DNA of 64,000 nucleotides from Gambelia wislizenii (taxonomy: Eukaryota > Chordata > Lepidosauria > Squamata > Crotaphytidae). The stretch's first letter is position 1. Every line of letters begins with the position of its first letter. Below the pieces are notes generated by a model. That model was not told the DNA's origin. It saw only the letters and a program-made list of their open reading frames with translations, and did not search any database. Both the position numbers and the translations under genes were made by a program. The DNA is taken from assembly GCA_030847615.1 (NCBI GenBank), contig JAUMIR010000004.1:104732001-104796000 (forward strand). Reading direction: 5' to 3'. This document shows positions 1 through 11,017 of this stretch, piece by piece.

Positions 1-519
1 TTTGACTATTGGGAGAGTACTGCTGATGAATATCCATTTTCTCCAGTAGTGGGGGTAAAACTACTGCAATTATTGGTCCTCATAGGCAAGGATAAAGTAG
101 TCAAGGTTGGCTTTCCCTGCTCCAGTAACCTTCCAATTAATTTAATGTGGTGCAGCTTTTGGAAATAGCTCCAAGCCTGCTGTTGGTCCAAAACACAGCT
201 GCTGGATTAATTACTGGGATAGGGAGGTTTGAGCATACAGTACACCTCTGGTTTGTCAGTGGCTCTGGCTTCTAGTGCAATTTAACATACTGCCTTAAGA
301 CCTAAACAGCTTGGAACCTGAAAAATCCCCTTTGTCCCATATCTGTCTGTCCAAACCTTCAGAGGCCCTATGCTGTATGTGTTTCTGCAAAATAATTTCT
401 TTTTTTTATTATTTTTAAAAGCATGCTTACTCTCACTCTTTGCTGCACAAGACCACCAATTTACACAGATTTCTGAAATTGAAGGCAGCATTGATTGAGA
501 TTTGATCGCACACAATGGC
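1..519. other. Intergenic, nothing assigned
   Basis: No coding region or repeat I recognise. Short open frames occur on both strands but lack domain-like sequence. Confidence 0.5.
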
Positions 520-731
520 CAAATCTATATTACACAAATAATCCAGTTTGAAACTGGATTATTTGCCATGGCTCCTTCCTATTGAGTCCTGAGATTTGTA
601 GATTTTATAAGATTTTAGCCTTCTCTACCACAGAGTGCTGGTGCTTTACCAAACTACCAATTCCAGGATTCCAGAGGAAGGAATCCAAATAATCCCATTT
701 CAAACTGGATTATTTGTGTAGTGTGGATTTG
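520..731. repeat. Palindromic MITE-like repeat, family A
   Basis: The two ends are inverted copies: the left begins near ACACAAATAATCCAGTTTG, and the reverse complement of the right end (to about 731) reads almost the same. The arms include short motifs resembling 'AATCC..GGATTTGTAG' seen in similar elements near 17.4, 20.1, 29.9 and 33.8 kb. Non-autonomous DNA transposon is inferred from the structure; no transposase is present. Confidence 0.65.
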
Positions 732-2801
732 ACTAATGTTGGCTTTCCATCTACAATAAGTTTTCTTTTAGTTACGGACAGAGTTCCTGAAATATTAATA
801 GTTCTAAACTTATGCCTGGATGATAATAGACCTCTTTCCTTTATTCCTTTTCTCCCATGGGCCAGTAATGTATCAAATTAATCCCTAGTTTATGGGTATT
901 ACTCTGAAGAACTCATTGCCACTGTACAGCTAGCAGCTAAAGCAAAAATCTCACATACTTCATGGGAAAAGTGATGGCATATAAGAGTACAGGGGCTGTT
1001 AGTGGAATGTTCATGTATACAGACAAGTGATGAGTGTGTCTCATGACAGCTTCCTATATTACAAAAGACTTGTTTTGTATAAGAATTTGTAGCCTGGGAA
1101 ATGGACCTGAAAGCTGGAAGTTTTGCTTTGAATATAGGAAATCAGGTTTTTAGTTCATTATATTATAACTAGGGGTAGACAAACCTATCAGTTTTCCTTT
1201 CTCACACATTCATTTTTTAAAAAATGCTCTTCCTGTTATATTTTTGAAGAAATTTGCAAAACTGGATAAGAACAAACCAAATAAAATGATCACTGTCCCT
1301 AACTATTAACTATGGCTTCTTGAAATAAACTGCTCTGGCTAACTGAGGATGTTCACATATTCTCTATGAATAGATGTTTCTCTGTTTGAAATACAGCCCC
1401 ACCAGACCCTTGCCATTGGTCATGCTGGGTGGTGCCAATGGCACCAGTAGGCCAAAACATTTGGTGGTTTAGTGAAATCAACCAATCAGTCATGATAGTC
1501 ATGATGTAGATCTCGGAGAACTACTTGCAACATCTCCAGGACCTCAGTAGGTTATACCATCAAGTCATGGCCACCATTTTGCATCACCAGAACTGATGTC
1601 ACAACAGTCACTCCCAGTTACTTGCAGGAGCATTTGGGGGGGGGGCATTTCTTCTATTTTAGGGTGGGGACCTTCTGAAACAGCATTTTCAAGCAAAACC
1701 TAGAACCCAAGGTCTGATTTTCTGGCTGAAAATATGCTTTTTTAATTGCTTTTTGGGGGAAGCTCTAGGGCATGTTCACAGAGGGTCAAGGCCATACAGG
1801 TTCCACCAAGGGCTGCATATAGCTTGTAGGCATGTAATTCTACCCTTGAAATTAATGAATGATCCTTAAACCATGTCTGAATTGATGTAGTGGAACCCAG
1901 AAGACAGTCATTACTCTTCTTCAGATAAATGCCTTGTACACACATATCCCAGGCCTACATTTCTCTCAGTGTCTTGTGTTATTAAAAACAACAGCACAAA
2001 GACATACTAAAGTCCATAGCAAATGCACTGAGAAATAGATGCATTCATGCAGCAACAATGCCTCCCTTGCTTCTTTTCCTTCAAACTAGCACTTGGCTTT
2101 GAAAGCGACTTTGAGAAGCAGTCAAGATCCTCAGATAATTCACACAAAGGTTGCATTATTTTCAGAGTGTTCCCTCAAATTGCTGCAGTTTCTAAATCCT
2201 TCCATTCATTTGTTTCATTTTGTAAAAGAGTTCCCCAAGTACAAGTATACTCAGATATTCAAAGTGTTATTTTTGTTTTTCTCCCTTTGAATCAGAAGAA
2301 CTTAGATTTGATCAAAGTGTCAGTTAAGGAATTTCTGAGTTGTTCCAGCTGTAATTTCTAAAACCCTACCCTTGTTTTATCTCTCTCCATCTTCTGCTGA
2401 TCTGCCTTCACTCTGCTAGCCTCAGGCCTTGCTGGAATGTACCTGTGGTTCATTTGTACCATGGAGCTTTGAATCAAGGACTTTATATTTGTAATCATGG
2501 GACACTTGTGTTAAAACTGCATGTCTTTTTAATAATAGCTGGCAATCATTCGCCCTCCTTTTGCTAAGCCTGTTCAGGTATCTTGCTAAATTATAATAAG
2601 TATAGTTCTCTACTGCTACCTATCTATTCATCCTATATATTTAGCATCAAATATGTTAACCAAATGGCATTACTAACTCTTACTAGCATACACAAGACAA
2701 ATAAAGGAAGCTTAGGTGTATCTGATTTGTACAAGGTGGGATTATGACAAAGATGACAGAACTTGTTTTAACCTTTTCCAACAAAAATATATAAATGAGC
2801 A
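732..2801. other. Intergenic, nothing assigned
   Basis: AT-rich DNA with no supported gene. It contains a G-run at 1636-1645. A 104-codon frame at 2047-2361 shows no recognisable protein features and looks like chance. Confidence 0.5.
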
Positions 2802-2998
2802 TGGATCCAGCATGGCATAGTGGTTTGAGTGTTGGACTATGACTCTGTAACCAGGGTTCAAATCTCCACTCCTCCATGAAAACCCACTGGATGACCTTGG
2901 GTAAGTCACACGCTCTCAGCCTCAGAAAACCCCATGATAGGGTTGCCTTAGGGTCACCATAAATTGGAAATGACTTAAAGGCAAATAACAACAACAAT
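2802..2998 (+). mobile_element. Sauria-type tRNA-derived SINE
   Basis: The 5' part resembles a tRNA promoter region (GGCATAGTGGTTTGAGTG, GGTTCAAAT). The middle carries the CORE-like GATGACCTTGGGTAAGTCAC. The 3' part (GGGTCACCATAAATTGGAAATG) resembles a Bov-B/RTE LINE tail and runs into ACA repeats. This layout is typical of squamate Sauria SINEs mobilised by Bov-B LINEs. It is diverged and inactive. Confidence 0.85.
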
Positions 2999-3400
2999 AC
3001 AAATGAACATCCTTCACATATTGACAAGTAGAACAGGCTCATGCCCATTATCCCTATCCTTCCCCAGCTATGTGTTCAGTTATGTATTAAAAGAGCTCCT
3101 GTATGCAAGATAGATGCTGATTGACTGGGCCAAGATCAGTTGTAGGTAGTCTATACTCATTCATTGCTATGCATGTAGGATCTATTTTTATAGTCAATGA
3201 ACATGTGGTGACCTTGCTCATCCACTCAATGTATTGAACTTTTCAAAAAATGTAACTTCTGTGCATGGTGAATTAGGTATAATGCTTTGGAGAATTTTTT
3301 TTTTTTTAGGAAGTAGAAGAATCTAGATTATACAAGTCAAGTAAAACAGAATAATTATGAACTGTTTTAGAACTCTGAGGTAGTAGATAGAAACATTGTA

Positions 3401-3630
3401 CAGTTGTCCCTTCATAATTGCTAGGGTTTGGTTCCAGATCCCCCAGTGGAGACCAAAATCCATGAATACTCAAGTTCCATTATATGCAATGGCATAGAAA
3501 AATGGTGTCCCTTATATAAGACAGCAAAATCAAGGTTTGCTTTTTGGATTATTATTTTTTAAAGAATATTTTCGAGCCGTGAATACTTAAATCCGTGGAT
3601 ACCAAATCCGTGGATACGGAGGGACAACTG
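3401..3630. mobile_element. Tigger-like MITE
   Basis: Both ends carry inverted CAGTTGTCCCT-type termini and the copy is flanked by TA on each side (3399-3400 and 3631-3632), the Tc1/mariner-superfamily target duplication. The subterminal motif (CCGTGGATAC, TTGGTTCCAGATCCCCC) matches the Tigger/MER2-like terminal style. No transposase remains. Related copies lie at 39255, 41862, 53080 and 54473. Confidence 0.85.
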
Positions 3631-3913
3631 TATATTTTTACATTCCTATGAAGGGGAGAAGAGTCAAATCATAAATAATTAAACAAATTGTGTATTCATG
3701 CTGAAATTAACAAATTTTGTGTAGGAGAAGGCAGACAAATATTAGAGATTTCTAATAAAAATAGCTTTACTTTACAGAACACAGGTCTCATGAATTGGGA
3801 TTTTTTAGAATTTTTAACTCAAAAGGAAAGTAGATATAACATATGTTATTATGGTATTGAATATGAAATTAGTACAGAGTTGAAAAGGACAGCTGGTTGT
3901 TTGTCTATCACAT

Positions 3914-4450
3914 GCTCGTATAGAATCTCAAAGTTGGAAGGGGGCACATCTCCAGTCAAACTCCTTGCCATTCAGGAACAACTAAAGCACTCCTGAAAGA
4001 CGGCCATCTAACCTCTGTTTAAAAACCTGCAAAGAAGAAGAGCCAACCACACTTGGACACAGTCTGTTTCATTGTTGAACAGCTCTTACTGTTAGGAAGT
4101 TTTCCCTAATGTTTAAGAAGTTCTTCCTACTGGTTTCTTGTAATTCGAATCCCCTGTTTCGTGTTCTAGTCTCTGGAGCAACAGAACCCATCTTCTACAT
4201 AGCAACCTTTCAAATATTTAAAGGGGGCTATCCTATCATCTCTCAGTCTTCTTTTTCAAAGTTAGACAGGCCCAGATTCCCTAAGCTGTTGCTCACACCT
4301 TGGTTTCCAGACCTTTTACCATCTTGGCTATCCTCCTCCATTACAGCCTGTTAGTGTCCTTCCTGAATTGTGTAGCCCAGAAGTGCACACAATGTCCTGG
4401 ATGAGATCTGACCAGAGCTGAATAGAGTGGTGCCATTACTACTCTATGGG
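3914..4450 (-). mobile_element. CR1 LINE 3' fragment
   Basis: Read on the minus strand, this runs through a CR1-type 3' region, including the reverse of ATGAGATCTGACCAGAGCTG at the upstream side, and ends with the CR1 terminus (reverse complement of TATAGAATCTCAAAGTTGGA near 3914). It is 5'-truncated and degenerate with no open frame. It directly abuts a hAT-like end at 4460. Confidence 0.75.
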
Positions 4451-4459
4451 AATCTATAT

Positions 4460-4860
4460 CAGTGATGGTGAACCTATGACACACGTGTCAGCACTGACAC
4501 ACGTAGCCATTTCTGATGACACACAGCCGCTGAGGCGGCCGCATGCCGAGAAGGATGTTTCATTCTCAGCTCCTGCATGGCCAAGTGCAGTAGCCGAGGA
4601 TGAAACATTTGCTGCTCCTGAGGATGAAACATTTGCGATTAGAGTCTTGGAGTTAGAGTCTAACTCTAAGGACATTTTCAGACACAAAAAAGTCATCCTG
4701 AGGGATCGGGAGAGATATGCGGCTGTTCCGTGGCAGGGGGCCAGTTTCTGATGACACTGTTCCTCTCGTGTTATTCTCCGCATTCCTTCCATGTCGCATG
4801 GAATGAAAACGCACCACTTTTTATTCACAAAGAACATCTGTGAGTCCTGAATCTTCGTTT
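4460..4860. mobile_element. hAT-like element end, chimeric
   Basis: It begins with CAGTGATGGTGAACCTATGA followed by GACACACGTGTCAGCACTGA, a hAT-type terminus widespread in vertebrates. The matching right terminus was not found nearby. A similar but inverted terminus closes the composite repeat at 63732. The inner part (about 4678-4840) resembles the palindromic element at 49.9-50.4 kb (GATGACACTGTTCCTCTC, TTTTTATTCACA), so the block is probably a mosaic. Overlapping frames of 101 and 127 codons here are artefacts of repeat sequence. Confidence 0.5.
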
Positions 4861-5774
4861 GCGAAGAAAAGCCAGAGAGAGGTGTGGTGGGGAGTGGGGA
4901 AGATTACCAGTTCTGGAATCGGTCTTAATTTTTCTCCAGTTGGAAGCAACTAGAGATAAAACTTTGGCAAATTGGTGGGGGCGGGGAGTAGGTAGGAGGA
5001 GAAATCTGGGGAGAAGGGGAAAAGCGGCCCCTTTTCTTCCATCCACCTTCGCGTGCATAATCTTGGTAGGATTTAGGAAGTGTTCCCCTCTGCTATTCCT
5101 AAACAGCTTCCTCTTTCAGAGACCACCATTTTCCCTCAATTGCAGGCACATTTACTTTGATTTCACTGGCACAAAATCACACTAGTCTTATTATGATCAG
5201 CTTCCAAGTATGCCTGCATACTCTTCCAGCCTTAAACAGTTTGTGGGTCCTGAGGGCTAATAGGACACTTAGACAAGTTACGTCAAAGGTGTTCAATCTC
5301 TTCTATAATAGAGGACAAATCATAATCTCACTATCCACTGTATCAATCTGTGTCAGCTTACAGTATTAAAAGTGAAATACGTCAGTGGCTAACAATGTGA
5401 AGTTAGTTTTCCATCCAATAGTTAACTAGATCACAATAGTATCCCAGAACATACTGATGTCTTAAGAATATAAAGGAAAATGTACATGGCACTATACAAT
5501 TGAAAACAACAAACCTAGATATACTTATGCCAAATTCTTAATGGAATGCACACGATGTAGACCCTCCAGCCAGCCCATCCTCATGGACAAAGGGGATGAC
5601 AGTTTTGAAACAGTCTTGATGGGTGTGGCAGGCACCCAACTTCTAAGATCTCGCAGCTGCTGCCAATCTGGAGTAGAAGAGTTTGGCATTTGTTTTGCAA
5701 ATTTACTTTACGTTATCCCATTTCATTTTCTTTGCTGTATAAAATCAACAAGGCCAAGAGTGATGCACATAGGC
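4861..5774. other. Intergenic, nothing assigned
   Basis: Purine-rich stretches (4875-5030) and otherwise ordinary sequence. No splice-supported exon or repeat family recognised. Confidence 0.45.
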
Positions 5775-5905
5775 CAAGGATGGGAATCAGTCAGCCCTAC
5801 AAATGTTGTTAAGACTGCAGCTCCCAGCATCTCTTTAATTATCTATGTTCACTAGGTCTGCTGAGACTTGCAGTCCAAAAGATCTGGAGGGCACCATGAT
5901 TCCTA
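5775..5905. repeat. Remnant of a palindromic sauropsid repeat
   Basis: It contains the characteristic inverted segments GACTGCAGCTCCCAGCATCT and ACTTGCAGTCCAAAAGATCT followed by GGAGGGCACC, as in the repeats near 18.5, 22.4 and 52.0 kb. It is too diverged to place in a superfamily. Confidence 0.5.
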
Positions 5906-5929
5906 CCCCTGAGTAGAAAAATAAGAACA

Positions 5930-6285
5930 TACTCCCCAATTGGCCCAATTTGACAGGGACAGTTTCTATTAATCCTCTGTCATCCCACTATTTCAGTTGC
6001 TTTTAAAATGCCCCAGTTATTCTTTCCTGCTACTACTTTCCTCCTTCATCCTCAGCTTACTTCAATTGCTGCAAACTGAGTTCAAAAGTAGTTTGCACTC
6101 AATTAATTCAGTGGAGGGAGAGGAGAGGAGGGGGCAGAATCCTGCTCAGGCAAAAAGCAAACTGTTGCAGCCTTTCCTAGCTTGTGTGTTCTTTCTCATT
6201 AATAACTTTTGCCATCTTGACCATACTCTGATATTGTTTGGACACACGTGGCCTGATTTTCATCTGTGAAATGTTGACAGGTATG
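5930..6285 (+). repeat. Dispersed repeat R1, copy 1
   Basis: About 350 bp that aligns by eye to 19325-19655 in the same orientation. Shared landmarks are CTTTTAAAATGCCCCAGTT, a TGCAAACTGAGTTCAAA segment, TTTCCTAGCTTGTGTGTTC, and ATTAATAACTT followed by CATCTTGACC. Two copies 13 kb apart, with no coding potential, indicate a dispersed repeat. I cannot assign its class. Confidence 0.7.
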
Positions 6286-9264
6286 TCAAGAATCATTAGG
6301 TCCAGAGTTTCCAGGGCAGATGTAAGTAATGGGTGCTAATTTTGAGAGTAAAGAAAATTAGTTGAGAGTATGCTGCCAATACTAGAAAGCAGACAGGAGA
6401 AGAAGAGATGAGACCTAAGAGAAGGACATAAAATGAACCAAAGTGGGGATGTACAAGATCAGGTCAACATCCAAATGCCAGACCTGATATGAAGGTCTAG
6501 TTCTATGCTGGGGGAAAAGTTTGACTATAATCAAAGAACTTAAAACATAAGGAAGAGGGTCTGTGATGATGCCCTTGTAGAATTAATTGTACTATAAATC
6601 TGAACATTAAAGAGACAAGCAAATGTCATTTGGAACCGAGACATGGCAGTGATGTGAGCCCTTAATTAGATGCCAGTGTTATCCCAGAATAAGCAATTTC
6701 CCAATGGACTTCAGAAGATGTGCAATGAATTGTAAGGCTTGCTTTATGGGCATCCAGACCTGGACAAATGCACCTGCTTGCAAGCCATGCAAAAGACGAT
6801 GCGTAAATGTCTGGATTATTACATAAAAGCTGTCTGGGAGACTAGGCAGAGCAATTAAATCTATCCTGCCTAAATGAACCCACAGTATAGGTCAAACAAA
6901 TTTCATTTTTATTGTTCCTTAAGGAGCTAGTGTCTGTGTGGAAGACAAAGAAGGGATGTGGCAGTGAACTTTAAAGAAAAATCAAGATGCCTTTTAAGAA
7001 TTAAATGATCACAGAAGTGCCACAACAAACTAGATAAATGATATATTATAGCTAGAGTTTAAAACTAATTGATGACTAATGTTGTAATGCCCTGGTAGTT
7101 AGAGGAATCTATGATACATCTCAGCCAAGCTAAAGGGATGTTTCAAGGAGAGAAATTGTTAACTGTTAACCTGATAGAAACAGGAGAAAGAGTGAGAGGT
7201 GAATGACTAGGTTCTGCAAAACAAAAAATCAAACATATTATGGAACAAGTGAAAAAATGACAATGCTGCTGAGACTACTTTCATGTGTTAGAATGCACTG
7301 AAGCTGTGCCAACTATATACTGTACTGTTTATACTGTACACTATATACTGTACACATAACTACTTAAATTTATGCAAGTAAAAATGCTTTACCTTTTGGA
7401 GATCATGTCCTAACTATATAGACAGAAATGTAATTCTCTTGTATCATAGATGCTCTAGTGTGTCCAGGGGTTCATTGATGTTGCATGCATTTTATTTAGT
7501 TCCTCAATTATCTCCAGCTCAATTTTAATTTTAAAATACTGTACAATTACGGAGACATATTTTCAATGCCACTTTCCGCATATTTTCCAATCAGTGAACA
7601 CAATAAAACTTATTGTTCCTTGCATGCTGCATATTTCTTAACGAAGCACCTAATCACTGAGTGGGTGTGGGGAGCAGGGAAGAAAGGAAGGCAAATTAAG
7701 TTACTGAAATCTTGTCAAGCACTATTCACTGGTATCTGAATACTTGGAGATAACTAATGTATCAGAAACAGAGGCAAGCGACTGACTACAGAAACACAAA
7801 ACAGACCTTGTTAGACCAGATGGTTCAAAGGAGATGGGCCTTCTGGTTTGTCCCCCCCCCCAATGCCTGGAGGACATATACTAGATAGTCCATCCACAAG
7901 ATCAGTTAACAGAAAGATCCGAGAAACCACTGACTGCTAGCAGGGACTAGATCTTTATTCTCTCTCAGATTAGATAATGATGCAAAGGGGAAGTTTACCA
8001 TTTCCTTTGCAGATGTATTTTGTGGAGTAAGAAGAATCCTGTGATGTCACAGGAGTGAAACAGGAAAAGGCTGAGGGAAAGATAGAACTGCTTGTAGGAC
8101 AGCTGGCTGTGAAAAGGTAACTCTGATAAAACCTAGGTAAACAAGTAATATGGCTACCCAGATCCAATGAGAAGTAACCGAACCTATGTTTGGTGGTCAT
8201 GCAGGTGGTAAAATGAACTCAGAGGCTGCCATAACTCCTGCTCTTTCCATTCCATGTCACCTGTTGGGTGTTTTATTAGGCCTACATTGCTGCTGAGGCT
8301 TGTGAAAGGACCACAGCCAACCTCCAGGTAGTCCCCCTCCCAGGCTGCTGATGTAAGAGGGCTTCTGAAGCAAGAAGGATCATGAGTTGTGATGTGGGTA
8401 CTCCACTTTCTGCCATACTCCAGGTTGGCACCAGCTGGCTCTCTTCCCAGTCCCCCCTCTCAACCTAGTGTTCAGGTGCCCCAGTTCTGAGCAAGCACAA
8501 CACACCTACAAACATGTTCAAGCTGAGCAGTGAGCCCTAATGCTAGCTGGGAATGGGTGAAGATGGACGCCTAGGATTTAAAGTCACCTCACGCACAAAA
8601 ATAAAACTTTCTCCTCCTCCAGCATCAAGGGAACCCTGGGGAGAGCGTGGCAATTTAATATACATAAGATCTCAATCCTTTCCCCCAGTTTGAGCCCAAT
8701 TTTCGCTTCACGGCCATCTGAGTGGGATTACGATAAGGCATAGGCTCCCTTCCAATGGCTGAAAGGTGTTCTATTAGTCAAGGAAGAGGAGGATATCTAC
8801 TCTAGAGGCTTCATTACACCTCTGGAAAGCTCCAGAGATGTAACTCTATGAGTTGTGGTAGGTTCCGAAATGTGTCATTCTAAGGCTGGGAGGCCCAGCC
8901 AAAGGTAAATGGTTCTCTAGGTTTTGAAGCAGAAATCTTTCTTATCACCTGTTAGTTTTTTGGCAGCTAAGATTTAGTTGGTAATGACAGAGATTAAACT
9001 TGGAGCCTTCTGCATATGTACCTTTGAGTTTTGGTTCCTTCATTTAGACACAGCCCTCTTCTTGCCCTTTACAAGAGCTTGTCTGGGATATTCTTGTTTT
9101 CTATAGAAGCCTTGCTCCTTGGCTCAGTAGTAACCATGTCAGTCACTCATACAACTTGTATTGCAGAGGTTACTAGACTAGTTGTGATCCAGGCATACTT
9201 TTCTTTCTTACTAAAAGTTTGCTAACACCACCAATAATAAAAGAAGAAAAATAAAGCCTTTTAA
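6286..9264. other. Intergenic, nothing assigned
   Basis: About 3 kb with no recognisable gene. It has low-complexity TATACTGTAC repeats at 7315-7355 and a C-run at 7852-7861. Confidence 0.45.
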
Positions 9265-9299
9265 GTGTGTGTGTGTGTGTGTGTGTGTGTGCATGCATG
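9265..9299. repeat. (GT)n microsatellite
   Basis: An uninterrupted GT tract followed by GCATGCATG. It sits at the 3' end of the adjacent minus-strand SINE, where a simple-repeat tail is expected. Confidence 0.9.
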
Positions 9300-9516
9300 T
9301 AAGTACTTTCAAGTCACCTGACAACTTATGGTGACCCCATGAATTTCATAGTGTTTTCTTCGGCAAGGAATACTCAGGTGGTTTTGCCAGTTCTTTCCTC
9401 TGAAGTGTAACGTATAGTGCTTGGTATTCATTGGCAGTCTCCCTTCCAAGTACTAACCAGGGCTGATCCTGCTTAGCTTCCAAGATCAGGTAGGATCTGG
9501 TGCCATTACTCTAGCC
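9297..9516 (-). mobile_element. 5S rRNA-derived SINE (5S-Sauria type)
   Basis: Read on the minus strand, the 5' half matches 5S rRNA: the reverse complement contains GATCTTGGAAGCTAAGCAGG, then CAGCCCTGGTTAGTACTTGG, then GGGAGACTGCC and GAATACC. These are the internal control region and 3' half of 5S rRNA. The second half (GAAAACACTATGAAATTCAT, GGGTCACCATAAGTTG) is the Bov-B-like 3' domain shared with the tRNA-derived SINEs here. It is therefore a SINE and not a functional 5S gene: the 5S part is mutated and continues into SINE sequence without a terminator. Confidence 0.85.
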
Positions 9517-9557
9517 TAAACTTCAAACATCAAACAAATGGATAAAAGCTAAAACAA

Positions 9558-10580
9558 GGGGCCTGTTTACATGGGCAAATATTCCTCTAAATATACCGCA
9601 AAGATAGCTCATTGTTCCCACGGATCGCACCACAGCATCACCTCATTCAGAAGGGGGGAAGATAAAACACCCAAATATAGTGTGGCAAGGGATGTCGCTA
9701 CTTTTGCCGGTATATTTGCAATGTAGCACATTATTGGCAGTGTAAACAACCATTCATCTAAGGGCTGCAGCAGAGCTGCACTGTGATTGGTTGCTATGAT
9801 GAAGGGGTGGGCTTAAAAGAGGGGGACTGAGGGAGGGAGATTCAGTAGTGATCAGGAAACTTTGAAAAATCCTCTCTGCTATTTTGCATATCTGCCAAGA
9901 AAAAGGATTCCCAAGACCTTTCAGTCAGGGGAAGATCTGTTCTGCCCATAAAGTTCCCATTTCGTCAGCTCTGCTGGGGGGAGAGGGAAGGAGGGAGGGA
10001 GGGAGAGAGAGAGAGAGAAAGAAACCATTTCACTAAGGGCTGCAGCAGAGCTGCATTGTGATTGGGGGAGGGAGGGAGAGTGAGGGAGAGAGATTCAGTA
10101 GCGATCAGGAAACTTTGAAAAATCCTCTGCTATTTTGCAAGTCTGTGAACTCTGACTAAACAAATTGTGCTGAAAAAACTTGTGATAGGTTCACCTTAGG
10201 ATCCACGGCATGGGCAGCAAGGTCTTTCAGCAGAGATGCCAGGGCAGATGGGGAGATTGCGTGTCTCTGCTTCGGGGAGTGACTGAGTTCATTTACAGGC
10301 AGATTTAGAGAGATACAGAGACAGAGCCACTTCTTTGATCTCCCCCCCTGCTATTCTGGCAGTCTGTGAGTCTTTCTTTAGCTAGAAAATGCAGGGCTTC
10401 AAAGGAGGGTCTATGCTCTTCCCCATAAAGCCTTCCTCTGCTTGGGAGGCCACGCCCCCCACACTTTTTCAAGTCTGAACGAAAAAGCAGCATAATTAGA
10501 AAAAAAACCCTGATTGGCATAGCTGTGGAAAAGAATTAAAGCACAAGTTGCCACAATAAATCTGCCGTGTAAACGAACCC
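9558..10580. repeat. 1-kb fold-back element with internal duplications
   Basis: The termini are inverted: GGGCCTGTTTACATGGGCA at the left and the reverse complement of CTGCCGTGTAAACGAACCC at the right. Inside, a block beginning AAGGGCTGCAGCAGAGCTGC (9759) recurs at about 10035. It is followed in both places by a purine-rich tract, GATTCAGTAG and then AACTTTGAAAAATCCTCT. A GGGA/GA simple repeat lies at about 9985-10020. Open frames inside it have no domain support. A non-autonomous DNA transposon is inferred. Confidence 0.7.
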
Positions 10581-10794
10581 AAGATGTTATAGCCCAGAGG
10601 ACCATTTAAAAAGGATGGTCTTTTTGTCACCAATGTATTATAAGGGAAAGGTCTTCATGTGGGAAGGTATCAACACCTAACAAAATGGGACAAAATCATC
10701 CAACTCTGTTGACATATGAATTGGCCCTTAAGTTGTATTCTGTTCTGCTTCACTACACACACCAGGGATTCCTGGAGCAATAAGCAATGTAGGT

Positions 10795-11009
10795 CAGTGG
10801 TTCTCAAACTCTGGTGTTCCAGATGTTTTTGACTACAACTCCTAGAAATGCTAGCCAGTATGGCAAATGATCAGGAATTCTGGGAGTTGATATCCCAAAC
10901 ATTTATTTTTGACTTCAACTCCCAGAAATGCTAGCCAGTGTGGCAAATGATCAGGAATTCTGGAAATCGACATCCCAAACATTGGAAAACCAGAGTTTGA
11001 GAACCATTG
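10795..11009. mobile_element. hAT-type MITE with 8-bp target duplication
   Basis: Terminal inverted repeats are CAGTGGTTCTCAAACTCTGG and the reverse complement of ACCAGAGTTTGAGAACCATT followed by G. Flanking octamers ATGTAGGT (10787-10794) and GTGTAGAT (11010-11017) match at 6 of 8 positions, as expected for an old hAT insertion. The inside holds a direct duplication of about 55 bp (CAACTCCCAGAAATGCTAGC, then ATGATCAGGAATTCTGG). Confidence 0.85.
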
Positions 11010-11017
11010 GTGTAGAT

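Noticed and set aside
2802..2880. A tRNA gene
   Set aside because: Only diverged A- and B-box-like words are present, as the head of a SINE. No cloverleaf can be drawn.
4446..4837. Overlapping 101- and 127-codon frames on opposite strands
   Set aside because: They lie inside a hAT-like, fold-back mosaic and read repeat sequence.
9297..9516. A functional 5S rRNA gene
   Set aside because: The 5S-like part is mutated, incomplete and fused to a SINE 3' domain.
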